Positions 55,128 through 64,000 of a DNA stretch of 64,000 nucleotides are shown piece after piece. The stretch spans positions 5,152,853-5,216,852 of the forward strand of contig NC_030987.1 of assembly GCF_000149955.1 (NCBI RefSeq). The letters run 5' to 3'. Positions within the stretch are counted from its first letter, which is position 1. The number at the start of each line of letters is the position of its first letter. Source of the stretch: Fusarium oxysporum f. sp. lycopersici 4287 (lineage: Eukaryota; Ascomycota; Sordariomycetes; Hypocreales; Nectriaceae). A model generated the notes under the pieces. The model ran no database searches. It was not told where the DNA came from and worked only from the letters and a program-made list of their open reading frames with translations. Both the position numbers and the translations under genes were made by a program.

Positions 55128-57775
55128 ATGGCAAGCAATCTTTTCACAGAGCTGGGCTGTTCCAACCCTATATATCCTTTTGTTCTTCTTTTAGAATATC
55201 GAGTTATCGTGTGCCAACCGTGTCAGTATGCGTGTTTAGCTGGCGAAACGGCCACACATCTTTCCCAAAAGCATGCCGATGTAGATCTGGAAACTCGACG
55301 CCGACTGACTACGGAGATTAAAATGATACCGAACGTGCTGCGAAGTCGGACTGAGCTACCCCAACTGCAGTATCCACCGCCAATGACCGAGCCCATCTCT
55401 TGTCTTGCCCCACCAAAACTCGACGTACTGAAATGCCGATAATGCAATAACTTCAACGTCCGTCAGCTGCAGGCGATGCAGGAACATTATCGTAAATCTC
55501 ATGGCTGGGTCAATCCTCGGAGTATAGGAAGGCTAGCAGAAGGGCTTTCGTCGACTGATAATGTACCATAGATTGAAGGGGTAGCATGTCAGCGTTTCTT
55601 TCCTTCTCGAGAAGGCAGCAGATGGTTCCAAGTCAACTTCAAAACCGAAAGATGCAATGCAAGCGCACTGAAGGCGAAACGAACTCCTACAAAACCACAG
55701 GTAGCGCCTCGGGATCTTACATCCGAAGGGTCCACCCATCTACAACAAATTATGGAACGGGAGGCTGGATATCAAAATGCTTTAAACCAGTCTTATATGA
55801 CTGGCAATAATGCTTCTAGAGAGACTTTCGCCGCCACGAGTCTGTGGTTAGACAGGACGCAATGGTCTTCTGTCTATCGGGGTTCCCGACGAGATGTACT
55901 ACGGGCGATGACGAGACCACCTAATCGCCACTGCCTCAACACCGATTATATCTTAGGACAGGGTGCTTTGGATGAAACTCTAAATTTTGTGAGCCCTCAA
56001 GAAGACGCACAAAAGATATCATGCATCATGGGAGCATTTGATTCTGTCATAGATCGTTGTGAGAATACAGTTCGCAGCACTAGCCACAACATCCTTTGCT
56101 GGCTACTTAGCTCGAGGCTGCAAAGCCGTCGAGAGTCCCCCTTCGCTCTTGTGGCAGATAAAAATAGCGAGGTGAGGTACAGGAGGACCCAGAAACAATT
56201 CTTGGTCTTTGTTTTCCGGCTATACCGTATGGCGAGCGGCGCACGAAAAGATGTAATGGAAGCCAAAGTGAGACCAGAAATTATGCTGAGCTGGATCGCA
56301 TCTGGAATCATAATATCTGGTGCCTCTTTGAAATCTCTAAGGGGACCTGGCCGGCGATAGAGAGGCAGGAGGATAATCCTACTGGCCCTTCCCCCACTAC
56401 ATCTGGCGTCCTATCTATTAATAACGCTAGTGACGCTACGGTTTATGATGATTGAAGGACCTGTGCGACAGAAAGCGAAGAAGACGAAGAAAGTGAGAAT
56501 GCTGATATTGAAGACTGGGATCCATACGAGGATGATGACAATTACGATGACTCTGAAGACGATGACTCCGAAGACGACTACGATGACTCTGGGTACTGGA
56601 GTAATATTGATGGACCCAGCGCCACGCCCTACCGAGAGATGTCTGCAGGAGTACTGAGAGGATCTACCAAAGTTGTATTCGACGAATTCCTCGAAATCCT
56701 GTTCCAGCTGTGTGTCACGTTATGTACCGAGACTTTTGTTGACGGACAGCCAAGCTCTACGCTACTAGTGTACTTCAGCGGCGTTCTTGGCTTCTCTGCA
56801 GATTGTCATAAGTTCCAGCTTGCTCGGCAATACTGTCCAAAGTTTTCGGCAATTATTTATAAGCAACGGATATTACTTCTAGAGCTAGCACTGCCTGTCG
56901 CCAAACACTACCATTGGTATTCCCCACGGCCACGAGCAGCGCAGTTCGAGCCCTGAACCGATCCGANNNNNNNNNNNNNNNNNNNNNNNNNNNNNNNNNN
57001 NNNNNNNNNNNNNNNNNNNNNNNNNNNNNNNNNNNNNNNNNNNNNNNNNNNNNNNNNNNNNNNNNNNNNNNNNNNTTGTGAGCTTCGAGACTTCGGGCGC
57101 AACGTTGCACGTACAGAGCCACCATCCGTACATTTCCATTGGAGCAGTGATGGTGAAATGGTCTCCCACACGTCTCTTCAGATCACAATGAACGAGTTTC
57201 GCAGACTCCCAGAGCATTTTATTTCGCGGGCAGAAGTACTATGTGAGAAGCTTATGTTTGGTCTGCAATTGGATGTCGACTTATCGAATATCAAAGATGA
57301 TATGGCTAGTTCGAAAAGTGGCTATAACTTTGTCAAGCATCCCGAAAACGTACTTGACTCAGCATATCTGGAATTGCTACTTCGAGCCTATACTGCAGGC
57401 AAGGATGGATTGGCCAAAGATGGCGTTTGGAGATGGCATTCTGTTGCAGCATACTTGAAACAAGTCACCGAAATGGAAGAGCAGCTTGCTGGTGGGCTTT
57501 ACACTGCATGCGGTCAAACACCACGGATCCAAAAGTTACTCAGCCTCGAGTACGAGAATGGTTTGAGCACAAGCGGTGGGATATATGTATGGGGAGGTTA
57601 CGTGGCATACGTCATCCGTCATCACAAGGCAAAGCGCCTGACAAATCGTGAGTTCTATGTGGCTCGGTTCCTCTCGGTCAGACTAGGCCACGTTCTTTTC
57701 AAATACCTTGTCTATATCCGGCGCACGGCCGATCTCTTACACCGGGAACGGTTTGGGATTGACGAACGGAGTTTT
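55128..57775 (+). pseudogene. relic resembling the N-terminal half of fungal telomere-linked RecQ-like helicase genes
   Basis: From ATG 55128 an OrsD-like (PF12013) zinc-finger region appears: VCQPCQYACLAGETATHL, then ALKC/CNNF interrupted by TAA (55440-55442; CAA expected) and EHYRKSHGWVNP, ending VACQRFFPSREGSRWFQV. Another stop is TAG near 55569. A long helical part follows to 56358, a frame change, a very acidic linker (56469-56600), then VVFDEFLEILFQLCVTLC and QPSSTLLVYFSGVLGFS. After a 109-N gap the gene resumes (ITMNEFRRLPEHFISRAEVL, VDLSNIKDDMASSKSGY, GQTPRIQKLLSLEYENG, YVIRHHKAKRLTNREFYVAR). From memory this order matches large fungal subtelomeric proteins whose C-terminus is a RecQ helicase; no helicase motifs are present here. 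Family assignment is by recognition, unverified. Confidence 0.6.
56967..57075. other. assembly gap (109 N)
   Basis: Non-standard length suggests an estimated gap inside a scaffold. Coding sequence on both sides belongs to the same relic. Confidence 0.99.
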
Positions 57776-58172
57776 CTATGTGCTTGATGAGCCTCGGATT
57801 TTGATTTGCCTTCTTTGTAGACAGGCTGTTCGACCTGGCAGAGGCATCGAAACCCACTTTCGAAATATACACAAGTACACGGGGGATAAGCTCAAGGCGG
57901 TGCTGTCTTTTTGCGATAAGCAAGGATTTCAAGATCCAACCAAGGTACCACTTCCTGCCAATGGTAGTAAGGCTATCCCGCAACTCCCAAAGCTCGGTGG
58001 ATTTAGCTGTGACTACTGTGAATTTTTATCTATCGATAAGTCAAACCTCAGGCACCATTGTAGCCGCTGCAAGCCTCAAGATAGGAAATCTGGCGTGAAA
58101 GGGTGGAAACATGTAATTCTTCAGAGATTTGTGAAGGGTAGTAGCGTTCAGTATTGGATTGTGGAAGAGTAG
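57770..58172 (+). pseudogene. OrsD-like zinc-finger module, 5' truncated, joined out of frame to the preceding relic
   Basis: The frame has no ATG of its own before GVFYVLDEPRILICLLC; upstream it overlaps the previous relic in a different frame. It carries the full OrsD/PF12013 pattern: CLLCRQAVRPGRGIETHF with RNIHKYTG, VPLPANGSKAI, FSCDYCEF, a LRHHCSRC pair and the ending WKHVILQRF with VQYWIVEE before the stop. About 125 residues. It differs clearly from the OrsD-like region at 55180-55610, so it is not a simple tandem copy. Function of the family is not established; zinc-dependent nucleic-acid binding is an inference. Confidence 0.6.
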
Positions 58173-58354
58173 GTGGTGGATTGATATGAAATATAACAGA
58201 TACATTTGCTCCTAAAAGCTCTTATCTTACTGACTGTGGCTTTGTTGTTTTATTAGCCTGCGAACAGCCAATGGCGCGTGGAAAGATGAATGCTCGAGAT
58301 GGGCATCAGAGCCTCGGCTTTATCAGGCAGGGTCCATTACAGCAGCTTTCTATC

Positions 58355-59130
58355 TGATTCACTGCGGGATAACCCTGTGATTCACTGCAGCCGCCTTCTG
58401 ATTTACTACGAGATGCGCCGTCCGAATCGCCACAGGATAAGCCTATGATTTACTGCAGGTTGGCCTTATAGGTAAGGATAATAATAAAACTCAGGGTTAT
58501 TTTCCTGGCCTCTTCCATTGATTCTGGCGTAAAACGGATGACTACTTGGGCTTATGTGATCTTGGCATTGGCGGTGAAGTTCCATGGCCTCAATCGCCTT
58601 CTTTGCCGCTTGTCCACATATGCGGGGCTTGGCTCTTTTGAATGCATATCAGAGCAATCGCTCCTTCTGAATCACTGTACTAGGTTAAGCTTCTGATTCA
58701 CTGTGGGATGACCTCTTAATTCACTGTAGCCGCCTCCTGATTCACTGGGCTTCTCCTTGTAGTGGTCTCGCTCTCGAGCTGCGAGATAATCACTGAATCA
58801 CTGCAGCCGCCTTCTGATTCACTGTGAGATGACCCTATGATTCACTGCGAGATGACCTTCTGAATCACTGCAACATAACCGTCTAAGTAGATATATACAT
58901 AACATCAATCAGAGGAATCCTAGCCAACATCCGTTGCAATGTCAAGCTGAATAAGGAGAGGTGGAGAAGGGCGAGGCTTGCAGCTTGGAAGAAGCAAAGG
59001 GTTCCAGACTCACTGTAAGATAACCTTCTAAATCACTGTAGGTTGACCTTCTACATCACTGCAGCAGCTTTCTGATTCACCGTGGGGTGACCCCATGATT
59101 CACCGCAGCTGCCTTCTGAATCACCGACAG
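58355..59130 (+). repeat. array of about 19 copies of a TGATTCACTG-centred 20-22 bp repeat
   Basis: Units such as CTTCTGATTCACTGCAGCCG, GATTCACTGTGAGATGACC and TGAATCACTGTAGGTTGACC recur at about 58355-58460, 58670-58875 and 59005-59130, with unrelated spacers. Variation is mostly at the end of each unit. Possibly a decayed minisatellite. Confidence 0.75.
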
Positions 59131-60458
59131 CTGACCTTCCTGCAGTCACATCCACTGCAGCTCGCTAGACCTTCTGGAGCTGACTCATGCCACCTGCCGG
59201 ACCTGCTGAGCTGCAAAAGTCCTACCTACCCTATACCAAACTTCAAACGCTTCTCACGCCTGCCACAGACGTTGTATGAGGACGAGACCACCACCATTCG
59301 ATCTCCCTTGGTCGAAATAACCTATGTAGCAACTTTTGGAAAAATGCGTGCAAAATGGTTTTGTGGTTTGGTGGCCGTGAGTTGATTTTTTTGTCTGCCC
59401 ATATAAATGAATATTGCGGAAAATAAAAAGTGGCACACGAGGCAGCTCTGGCGTGCGGGCCACTAAAACGGTCTCGGAGGGTATATGAGGAAGGCGAATC
59501 CGGCCGGGTCTGAAAAGGCACGGGTCAACCGGAGGAGCCACCTCTTGTACCTGATCTTGTAATTCGCTTTGCAGATAAGGGCTTAGCTCTGGTTTAATAC
59601 CTAGGCTATTGTGGCATGCCGCATAGTCCAGGGTTCTATCTAGTTCTTAAACGTGCTACTTTGTACAACCTAGTAGGCTCCGGCCTCGGCAGCGGCGTAG
59701 TATAGCAAGCGTTCCTCCCGAAAGCCCACGCTCCGGCGTGAGGCCGTACAGAGGATACCTGTCATCATAGCTAGACCTAACAGACCTTTTAGGGTTATGC
59801 GAATAGACAGATGGGCCCGTACAACTGGTGTATACCAGTTAGAAGTACGTTAATAGGGCAACAAGGGGACCATACACTATAGAGGATCTGACCGCAATGG
59901 TTTTTGATGCTATAGTGCCTCTTTTGAACGAGCTGGTAGTACTAAGGCTCTGATACTATTGGCGGAGGCGAGCTGATGGCTATAGAGGGCACGGGGCAAG
60001 TCTAGCAACCAAATCTACTTAGAGCCGCCTCTGGTTCTACGTGGATAATTCTTTACTCCTGTATTGTATCTGAGGCGGCTGTGGCCTATCCTTTTTGCTT
60101 GTTGCGGCTGCTTAGACTGCCGACGGGGTTGGCTGGCTGGCTGGTTGGGGATCTGGGGGAAATGATCTTGGTTCTGTGCCCACATACTAGTACTGGTGAT
60201 AGAGGCTTCCGGGGGGTGGGCTCATATGTTATCAGGGCAATTGTGCAAGACCTAACCTTACGATGGGGCTACGGTCTTAGTGCAGCTTTGACAAATAGGG
60301 TTAAACCAGAGAAGAACGAATACTTATTCCTCTCGCATCAGCGCCTCGGCCTCTCCAACAAGCGTTGATAGAGAGCTTTAAAGTAAACATGAATAAACCA
60401 AAGTGGGCTTATTTATCGTGCAGTGGATCCCCCGCTAAGCGATAAGGTGCAGGATATA
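59131..60458. other. about 1.3 kb without recognisable gene
   Basis: No reading frame with recognisable content. GC-rich short palindromes near 59670-59760. Nothing further identified. Confidence 0.5.
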
Positions 60459-60558
60459 NNNNNNNNNNNNNNNNNNNNNNNNNNNNNNNNNNNNNNNNNN
60501 NNNNNNNNNNNNNNNNNNNNNNNNNNNNNNNNNNNNNNNNNNNNNNNNNNNNNNNNNN
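60459..60558. other. assembly gap (100 N)
   Basis: Exactly 100 N; flanks unrelated. Confidence 0.99.
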
Positions 60559-60797
60559 TCTCAAGCTAGTGTTAGTAGCGGAAAACGGGCACAGTGGCTC
60601 TTCCGTGAAGGGGACTGAAGTGAGGTGCAAGCGCTATACCGTATTACTGCCCTGATCGTGTGTAAAAGAATTACTATCAGGGCTTCTATGCAGCAGCTGC
60701 TGCATATTGTAGTCTATGGGGTATCTAGGGCTCTCGTAGCACCCCCCTCTGTGTGCGCTGTCCCTTTATGCTTATGAGCTAGTGGTTATGGGTTATA

Positions 60798-60836
60798 CCC
60801 CCCTCTACCCCCTGAGCCCCCCTCTACCCCCTACCC
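60798..60836 (-). other. C-rich tract with G-quadruplex potential on the minus strand
   Basis: Five C runs (three to six C) within about 40 bp, 165 bp upstream of the LINE ORF1 ATG. On the minus strand this is a GGGTAGGGGGTAGAGG-type sequence. Confidence 0.6.
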
Positions 60837-61002
60837 TAGAGATCATAGCTAGTATAATAAAATGCCTTTCTTTCACCTTCCTTTGTCATCACACTTTCTT
60901 GGCATACAAGTGTTAAGAAAGTGGCCCTGTCTACACCTAAATCCTTAACAAGTGCACAACAAACGACTCAACCTGCGCTTTGCGCAGTCGCAAGCCGCGG
61001 CG

Positions 61003-62704
61003 ATGGCCTCGTTTTCGACGAGCCCGCCCGCTGCCCCAGACCCCTTCGATTTAGGGATCCACACTCCCGCTAATCTGAATCGAGGAGCCCGTGCAGCTCT
61101 CTTGCAGAATAGCCCTGCGACCGTGAATGGCACCATTGGTGTTTTACCCGTTCCCAGGCAGATGGCCCAGACTCCATCCTCACCACTTATCGCCGCCACC
61201 GCTGCTGCAGCTACGGAAGACGCTGCGCGTGCCAACTCACCATCGATCTCTGAACAACAACCAATCTCTATTATCGAGTCGGCCAATGATCTCGCGCGAG
61301 AACACGCGGAAGAGTACAACGCCAAGCTGATGGTCTTTCAAACCTTCTGCGCCAAGTTTGAAGAAGCGGCTCAGCAATTCGCTACCGGACCGCAACGCCG
61401 TTTCGCTAGACAACTTGCTGACAGCTTCCTCGGCATCTGGAAACGAGAGCTCTCCGGCTCCGGACCTACGACCCCCAAGCCCAGCTACAGCAGCGTCGCC
61501 GCCATCTCGCTTCCCGCTGCCCACATTCGCCCAGCCCACCGCCACCATCAGCAACACCGTCAGCAACAACAGCAGCACCGACAATCCGACCCACCTCATC
61601 GCCAAGGGCAACAGCCGACCATCGCCCCACTCCGACAAGATCTCCGTGTCTTCATCCGTCTAGAAGCCGGAGCCCCGGCCAGGGCCCACAGTGGCTATGC
61701 CATCCGGGACCTTAATCCGGGAGAAACTCGGCGCCGTCTCAGACAAGATCCGACAGGTGTTCCAGGTCCGGTCTGGATGGGCCGTCTTGGCTGCCGACTC
61801 GGCAACACGCGACCTTTCTTGTAGAAAAGCAGGCTGAATGGGCCGCGGAACTGCATACCTATAGCAGTAGAAACGGACAAAGAATGGTCCACCTATGTGG
61901 TCTCAGACTTTCCCAAAAGACTGACCGANNNNNNNNNNNNNNNNNNNNNNNNNNNNNNNNNNNNNNNNNNNNNNNNNNNNNNNNNNNNNNNNNNNNNNNN
62001 NNNNNNNNNNNNNNNNNNNNNNNNNNNNNNNNNNNNNNNNNNNNNNNNNNNNNNNNNNNNNNNNNNNNNNNNNNNNNNNNNNNNNNNNNNNNNNNNNNNN
62101 NNNNNNNNNNNNNNNNNNNNNNNNNNNNNNNNNNNNNNNNNNNNNNNNNNNNNNNNNNNNNNNNNNNNNNNNNNNNNNNNNNNNNNNNNNNNNNNNNNNN
62201 NNNNNNNNNNNNNNNNNNNNNNNNNNNNNNNNNNNNNNNNNNNNNNNNNNNNNNNNNNNNNNNNNNNNNNNNNNNNNNNNNNNNNNNNNNNNNNNNNNNN
62301 NNNNNNNNNNNNNNNNNNNNNNNNNNNNNNNNNNNNNNNNNNNNNNNNNNNNNNNNNNNNNNNNNNNNNNNNNNNNNNNNNNNNNNNNNNNNNNNNNNNN
62401 NNNNNNNNNNNNNNNNNNNNNNNNNNNNNNNNNNNNNNNNNNNNNNNNNNNNNNNNNNNNNNNNNNNNNNNNNNNNNNNNNNNNNNNNNNNNNNNNNNNN
62501 NNNNNNNNNNNNNNNNNNNNNNNNNNNNNNNNNNNNNNNNNNNNNNNNNNNNNNNNNNNNNNNNNNNNNNNNNNNNNNNNNNNNNNNNNNNNNNNNNNNN
62601 NNNNNNNNNNNNNNNNNNNNNNNNNNNNNNNNNNNNNCACTTACGAAGCAGAGGAGGAGCCTGAGCATCCCAGGCCTGGGTCTCACCGCGAAAGCGCCGA
62701 ATAG
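61003..62704 (+). pseudogene. LINE 2 ORF1 (gag-like), several one-base frameshifts and a gap
   Basis: ATG 61003 is the first in frame. The first 165 codons (Ala/Pro-rich, then AEEYNAKLMVFQTFCAKF) are clean. Near 61485 the frame moves (SPPSRFPLPTFAQ), near 61655 it moves back (RLEAGAPARAHSGYAIRD), and extra bases near 61713 and 61820 shift it again before EWSTYVVSDFPKRL at the gap. The RLEAGAPARAHSGYAIRD and SGWAV blocks are typical of Tad1-clade ORF1 proteins before their zinc knuckles, which fall in the 709-N gap. The last codons (EPEHPRPGSHRESAE) end in TAG at 62702-62704. Indels without any nonsense change look like uncorrected read errors. Confidence 0.75.
61929..62637. other. assembly gap (709 N)
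   Basis: Sized gap inside LINE 2 ORF1, about the length of the missing zinc-knuckle region. Confidence 0.99.
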
Positions 62705-62722
62705 TTCTCATCACTCGTCCTC

Positions 62723-64000
62723 ATGACTAGGAATAGACACTCGCAGACACGAAGGAACGACAAGAAGCCGCTCAGGATCTTTCAGGCCAACGTCGGCAAG
62801 ATCCCCCCGGCCCACGACTGCGCCCTGGCGCTGGCCGACTCGGAACGATATGACATTGTACTCCTGCAGGAGCCGTGGACGACTCATACAGAGACCCGCT
62901 TTCTGACCAAAACTCACCCGGCATACGACACATTCACACCAGTCGACATGTGGAACAGCAACGACACTCGGCCTAGAGTGATGACATATGTCAGGCGAGA
63001 CCCAAGATTTCTCGCCGACCAGATCCGGCCCTTTCAAACTCGCGATATTCTCTGGCTCACGATCAATGGCATGACGATCGTCAACTTCTATCGCCAGAAC
63101 GACGAGAGGGATTCCCTAAACACGCTGCTTCGCTGGCCTGTTCCGGAGCGCTGCCTCGTTGCTGGCGATTTCAATGCCAGGCATCGTAGTTGGCAGACGG
63201 GCCAAGCGACGAACCGCGGCCATGAGGTAGCAGGATGGGCGTCAGAGAATGACCTCAACCTTCTCAACACTCTAGATATCCCGACAAATCCACACGGCAA
63301 CACGATTGATCTGGCCTTCACCAATATGCCACTGGCCGAAGCTACCGTCGAGGACCATCTCGCCACTAGCTCCGACCACTTCACGCTCAGCTTGACCTTC
63401 CTTGACATCAGATCGACTCCGGTACAACCGGCCAAGATCCGAGTTGAGACGGAAGACGAGCTTAAACGATTCGTCGAGATTGTAGAACTGGGAGCCACGG
63501 AAATCCCCCTCACAGATTCGACCCCTGCGGAGCTGGACGAGCTCGCGTCTTCACTTGTAAGTCTACTAACATCAGCAGCGAAAGCAGCTGGCCGGCCCGC
63601 GCGGAAAGGCGGACGCCCAGCCCCCTGGTGGACGGAGGAGTGCGCCTGCGCTGCGGCTGCTTTCCGGGCCATCAGAAGAAGCTACCCCTGCGGCTTCAAC
63701 CAGGACGTTCAGATCGCCAAAAGAGACTTTCATCGTGTGGTCCGTCGGGCTAAGAGGCAGTATTGGCGGAACCTCATCGACAACTTCTCCAGCAGTAGCG
63801 CTGTTTTCAAAGCTGTCCGATGGTTGAAATCCCCTGGAGCCTTTCAGCCCCCGCCCTTGCAGGTTGACAACGTCGTGTACGAAAGCCAGATGGACAAAGC
63901 CAACGCACTCCGACAGGCTACGCTGGAACGAAGAACTGCGGAGGACGACATCGCAAACGCTTGGACACCAGTATCTCCTTCTAGGTTGATTCCTTTCTCG
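62723..64000 (+). CDS. LINE 2 ORF2, N-terminal part (endonuclease), 3' partial
   Basis: ORF2 nicks the target and reverse-transcribes element RNA. From ATG 62723 the frame is open for 426 codons to the window edge. Residues 1-225 form an AP-endonuclease-like domain: PLRIFQANVGK at the start, LLQEPW with the catalytic Glu at 50, VAGDFNARHRSW with Asp 149 and Asn 151, and TSSDHFTL with the catalytic Asp/His at 218-219. The rest (AWWTEEC-like APWWTEECACAA and KRDFHRVVRRAKRQYWRNLI) is the linker that precedes RT in the Tad1/jockey group. The RT lies beyond the window. No disabling change is seen. Confidence 0.92.
   Translation, partial: MTRNRHSQTRRNDKKPLRIFQANVGKIPPAHDCALALADSERYDIVLLQEPWTTHTETRFLTKTHPAYDTFTPVDMWNSNDTRPRVMTYVRRDPRFLADQIRPFQTRDILWLTINGMTIVNFYRQNDERDSLNTLLRWPVPERCLVAGDFNARHRSWQTGQATNRGHEVAGWASENDLNLLNTLDIPTNPHGNTIDLAFTNMPLAEATVEDHLATSSDHFTLSLTFLDIRSTPVQPAKIRVETEDELKRFVEIVELGATEIPLTDSTPAELDELASSLVSLLTSAAKAAGRPARKGGRPAPWWTEECACAAAAFRAIRRSYPCGFNQDVQIAKRDFHRVVRRAKRQYWRNLIDNFSSSSAVFKAVRWLKSPGAFQPPPLQVDNVVYESQMDKANALRQATLERRTAEDDIANAWTPVSPSRLIPFS

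Larger units (their letters stand above)
60559..64000 (+). mobile_element. Tad1-like LINE 2, un-RIPed, runs off right edge
   Basis: A leader with a C-rich tract, ORF1 (61003-62704) and the start of ORF2 (62723-64000) are GC-rich and free of nonsense mutations. The 5' end of the element is not defined, and 709 N interrupt ORF1. ORF2 begins 18 nt after the ORF1 stop. The proteins are unrelated in detail to those of the left-hand LINE, so it is another family. Confidence 0.85.

Noticed and set aside
58198..59130. CRISPR array
   Set aside because: Eukaryotic context, repeats diverged and unevenly spaced, no cas genes.
61859..62726. Several reading frames of 240-280 codons
   Set aside because: Almost entirely the 709-N gap.

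Overview
The window is a repeat-dominated, gene-poor stretch of a filamentous ascomycete (Pezizomycotina) genome. The evidence is a HET-domain gene, a two-domain GFA/CENP-V-like gene, fungal transposon families (Tad1-type LINEs, chromodomain Ty3/gypsy, Ty1/copia, MULE, piggyBac-like, pogo/Fot-like, hAT), and many elements whose Gln/Trp/Arg codons have become stops through C-to-T type changes, as expected of repeat-induced point mutation (RIP). The species cannot be named from the sequence. Two helicase-related relics (an Sgs1/BLM-type RecQ copy and a gene resembling the N-terminal half of fungal telomere-linked helicases) and a block of TTAGGG-like repeats suggest, but do not prove, a subtelomeric or accessory location.

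Layout: 1-4930, RIP-damaged Tad1-like LINE ending in (TAC)17; 4931-7081, MULE lacking its catalytic core; 7138-7439, start of a piggyBac-like element cut by a 100-N gap; 7540-11017, an exact repeat of 3962-7439; 10716-12925, piggyBac-like element; 13028-21353, young chromodomain gypsy element interrupted by a gap and a foreign contig end (18544-19418) carrying telomere-like repeats; 22085-25604, MULE remnants including a RIPed copy with long inverted termini; 26491-27137, small pogo-type non-autonomous element and a possible transposase fragment; 27550-35120, copia element assembled as two overlapping contig ends; 35656-38605, RIPed RecQ copy; 38606-41303, no recognisable gene; 41304-42368, GFA gene inside an inverted repeat; 43871-45736, RIPed pogo element; 45933-47454, hAT remnant; 48624-50563, HET gene; 53098-54858, internally deleted piggyBac-like copy; 55128-58172, telomere-linked-helicase-like and OrsD-like relics; 58355-59130, array of about 20-bp repeats; 60559-64000, a second, un-RIPed Tad1-like LINE running off the right edge.

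Only the HET and GFA genes look like ordinary host genes, and both carry a single disabling change. Most of the rest is selfish DNA at different ages: the gypsy, copia and right-hand LINE copies have little or no RIP, while the left LINE, MULE-2, pogo and RecQ copies are heavily mutated. Seven N runs (five of exactly 100) break the window, and three of the 100-N gaps are flanked by near-identical sequence, so several apparent duplications are probably assembly artefacts. No clearly new biological system is demonstrated. The observations most worth following are the GFA gene bracketed by inverted repeats with palindromes, the in-frame UGA between copia gag and pol, the gypsy LTR with a replaced centre, and the two linked OrsD-type zinc-finger modules.
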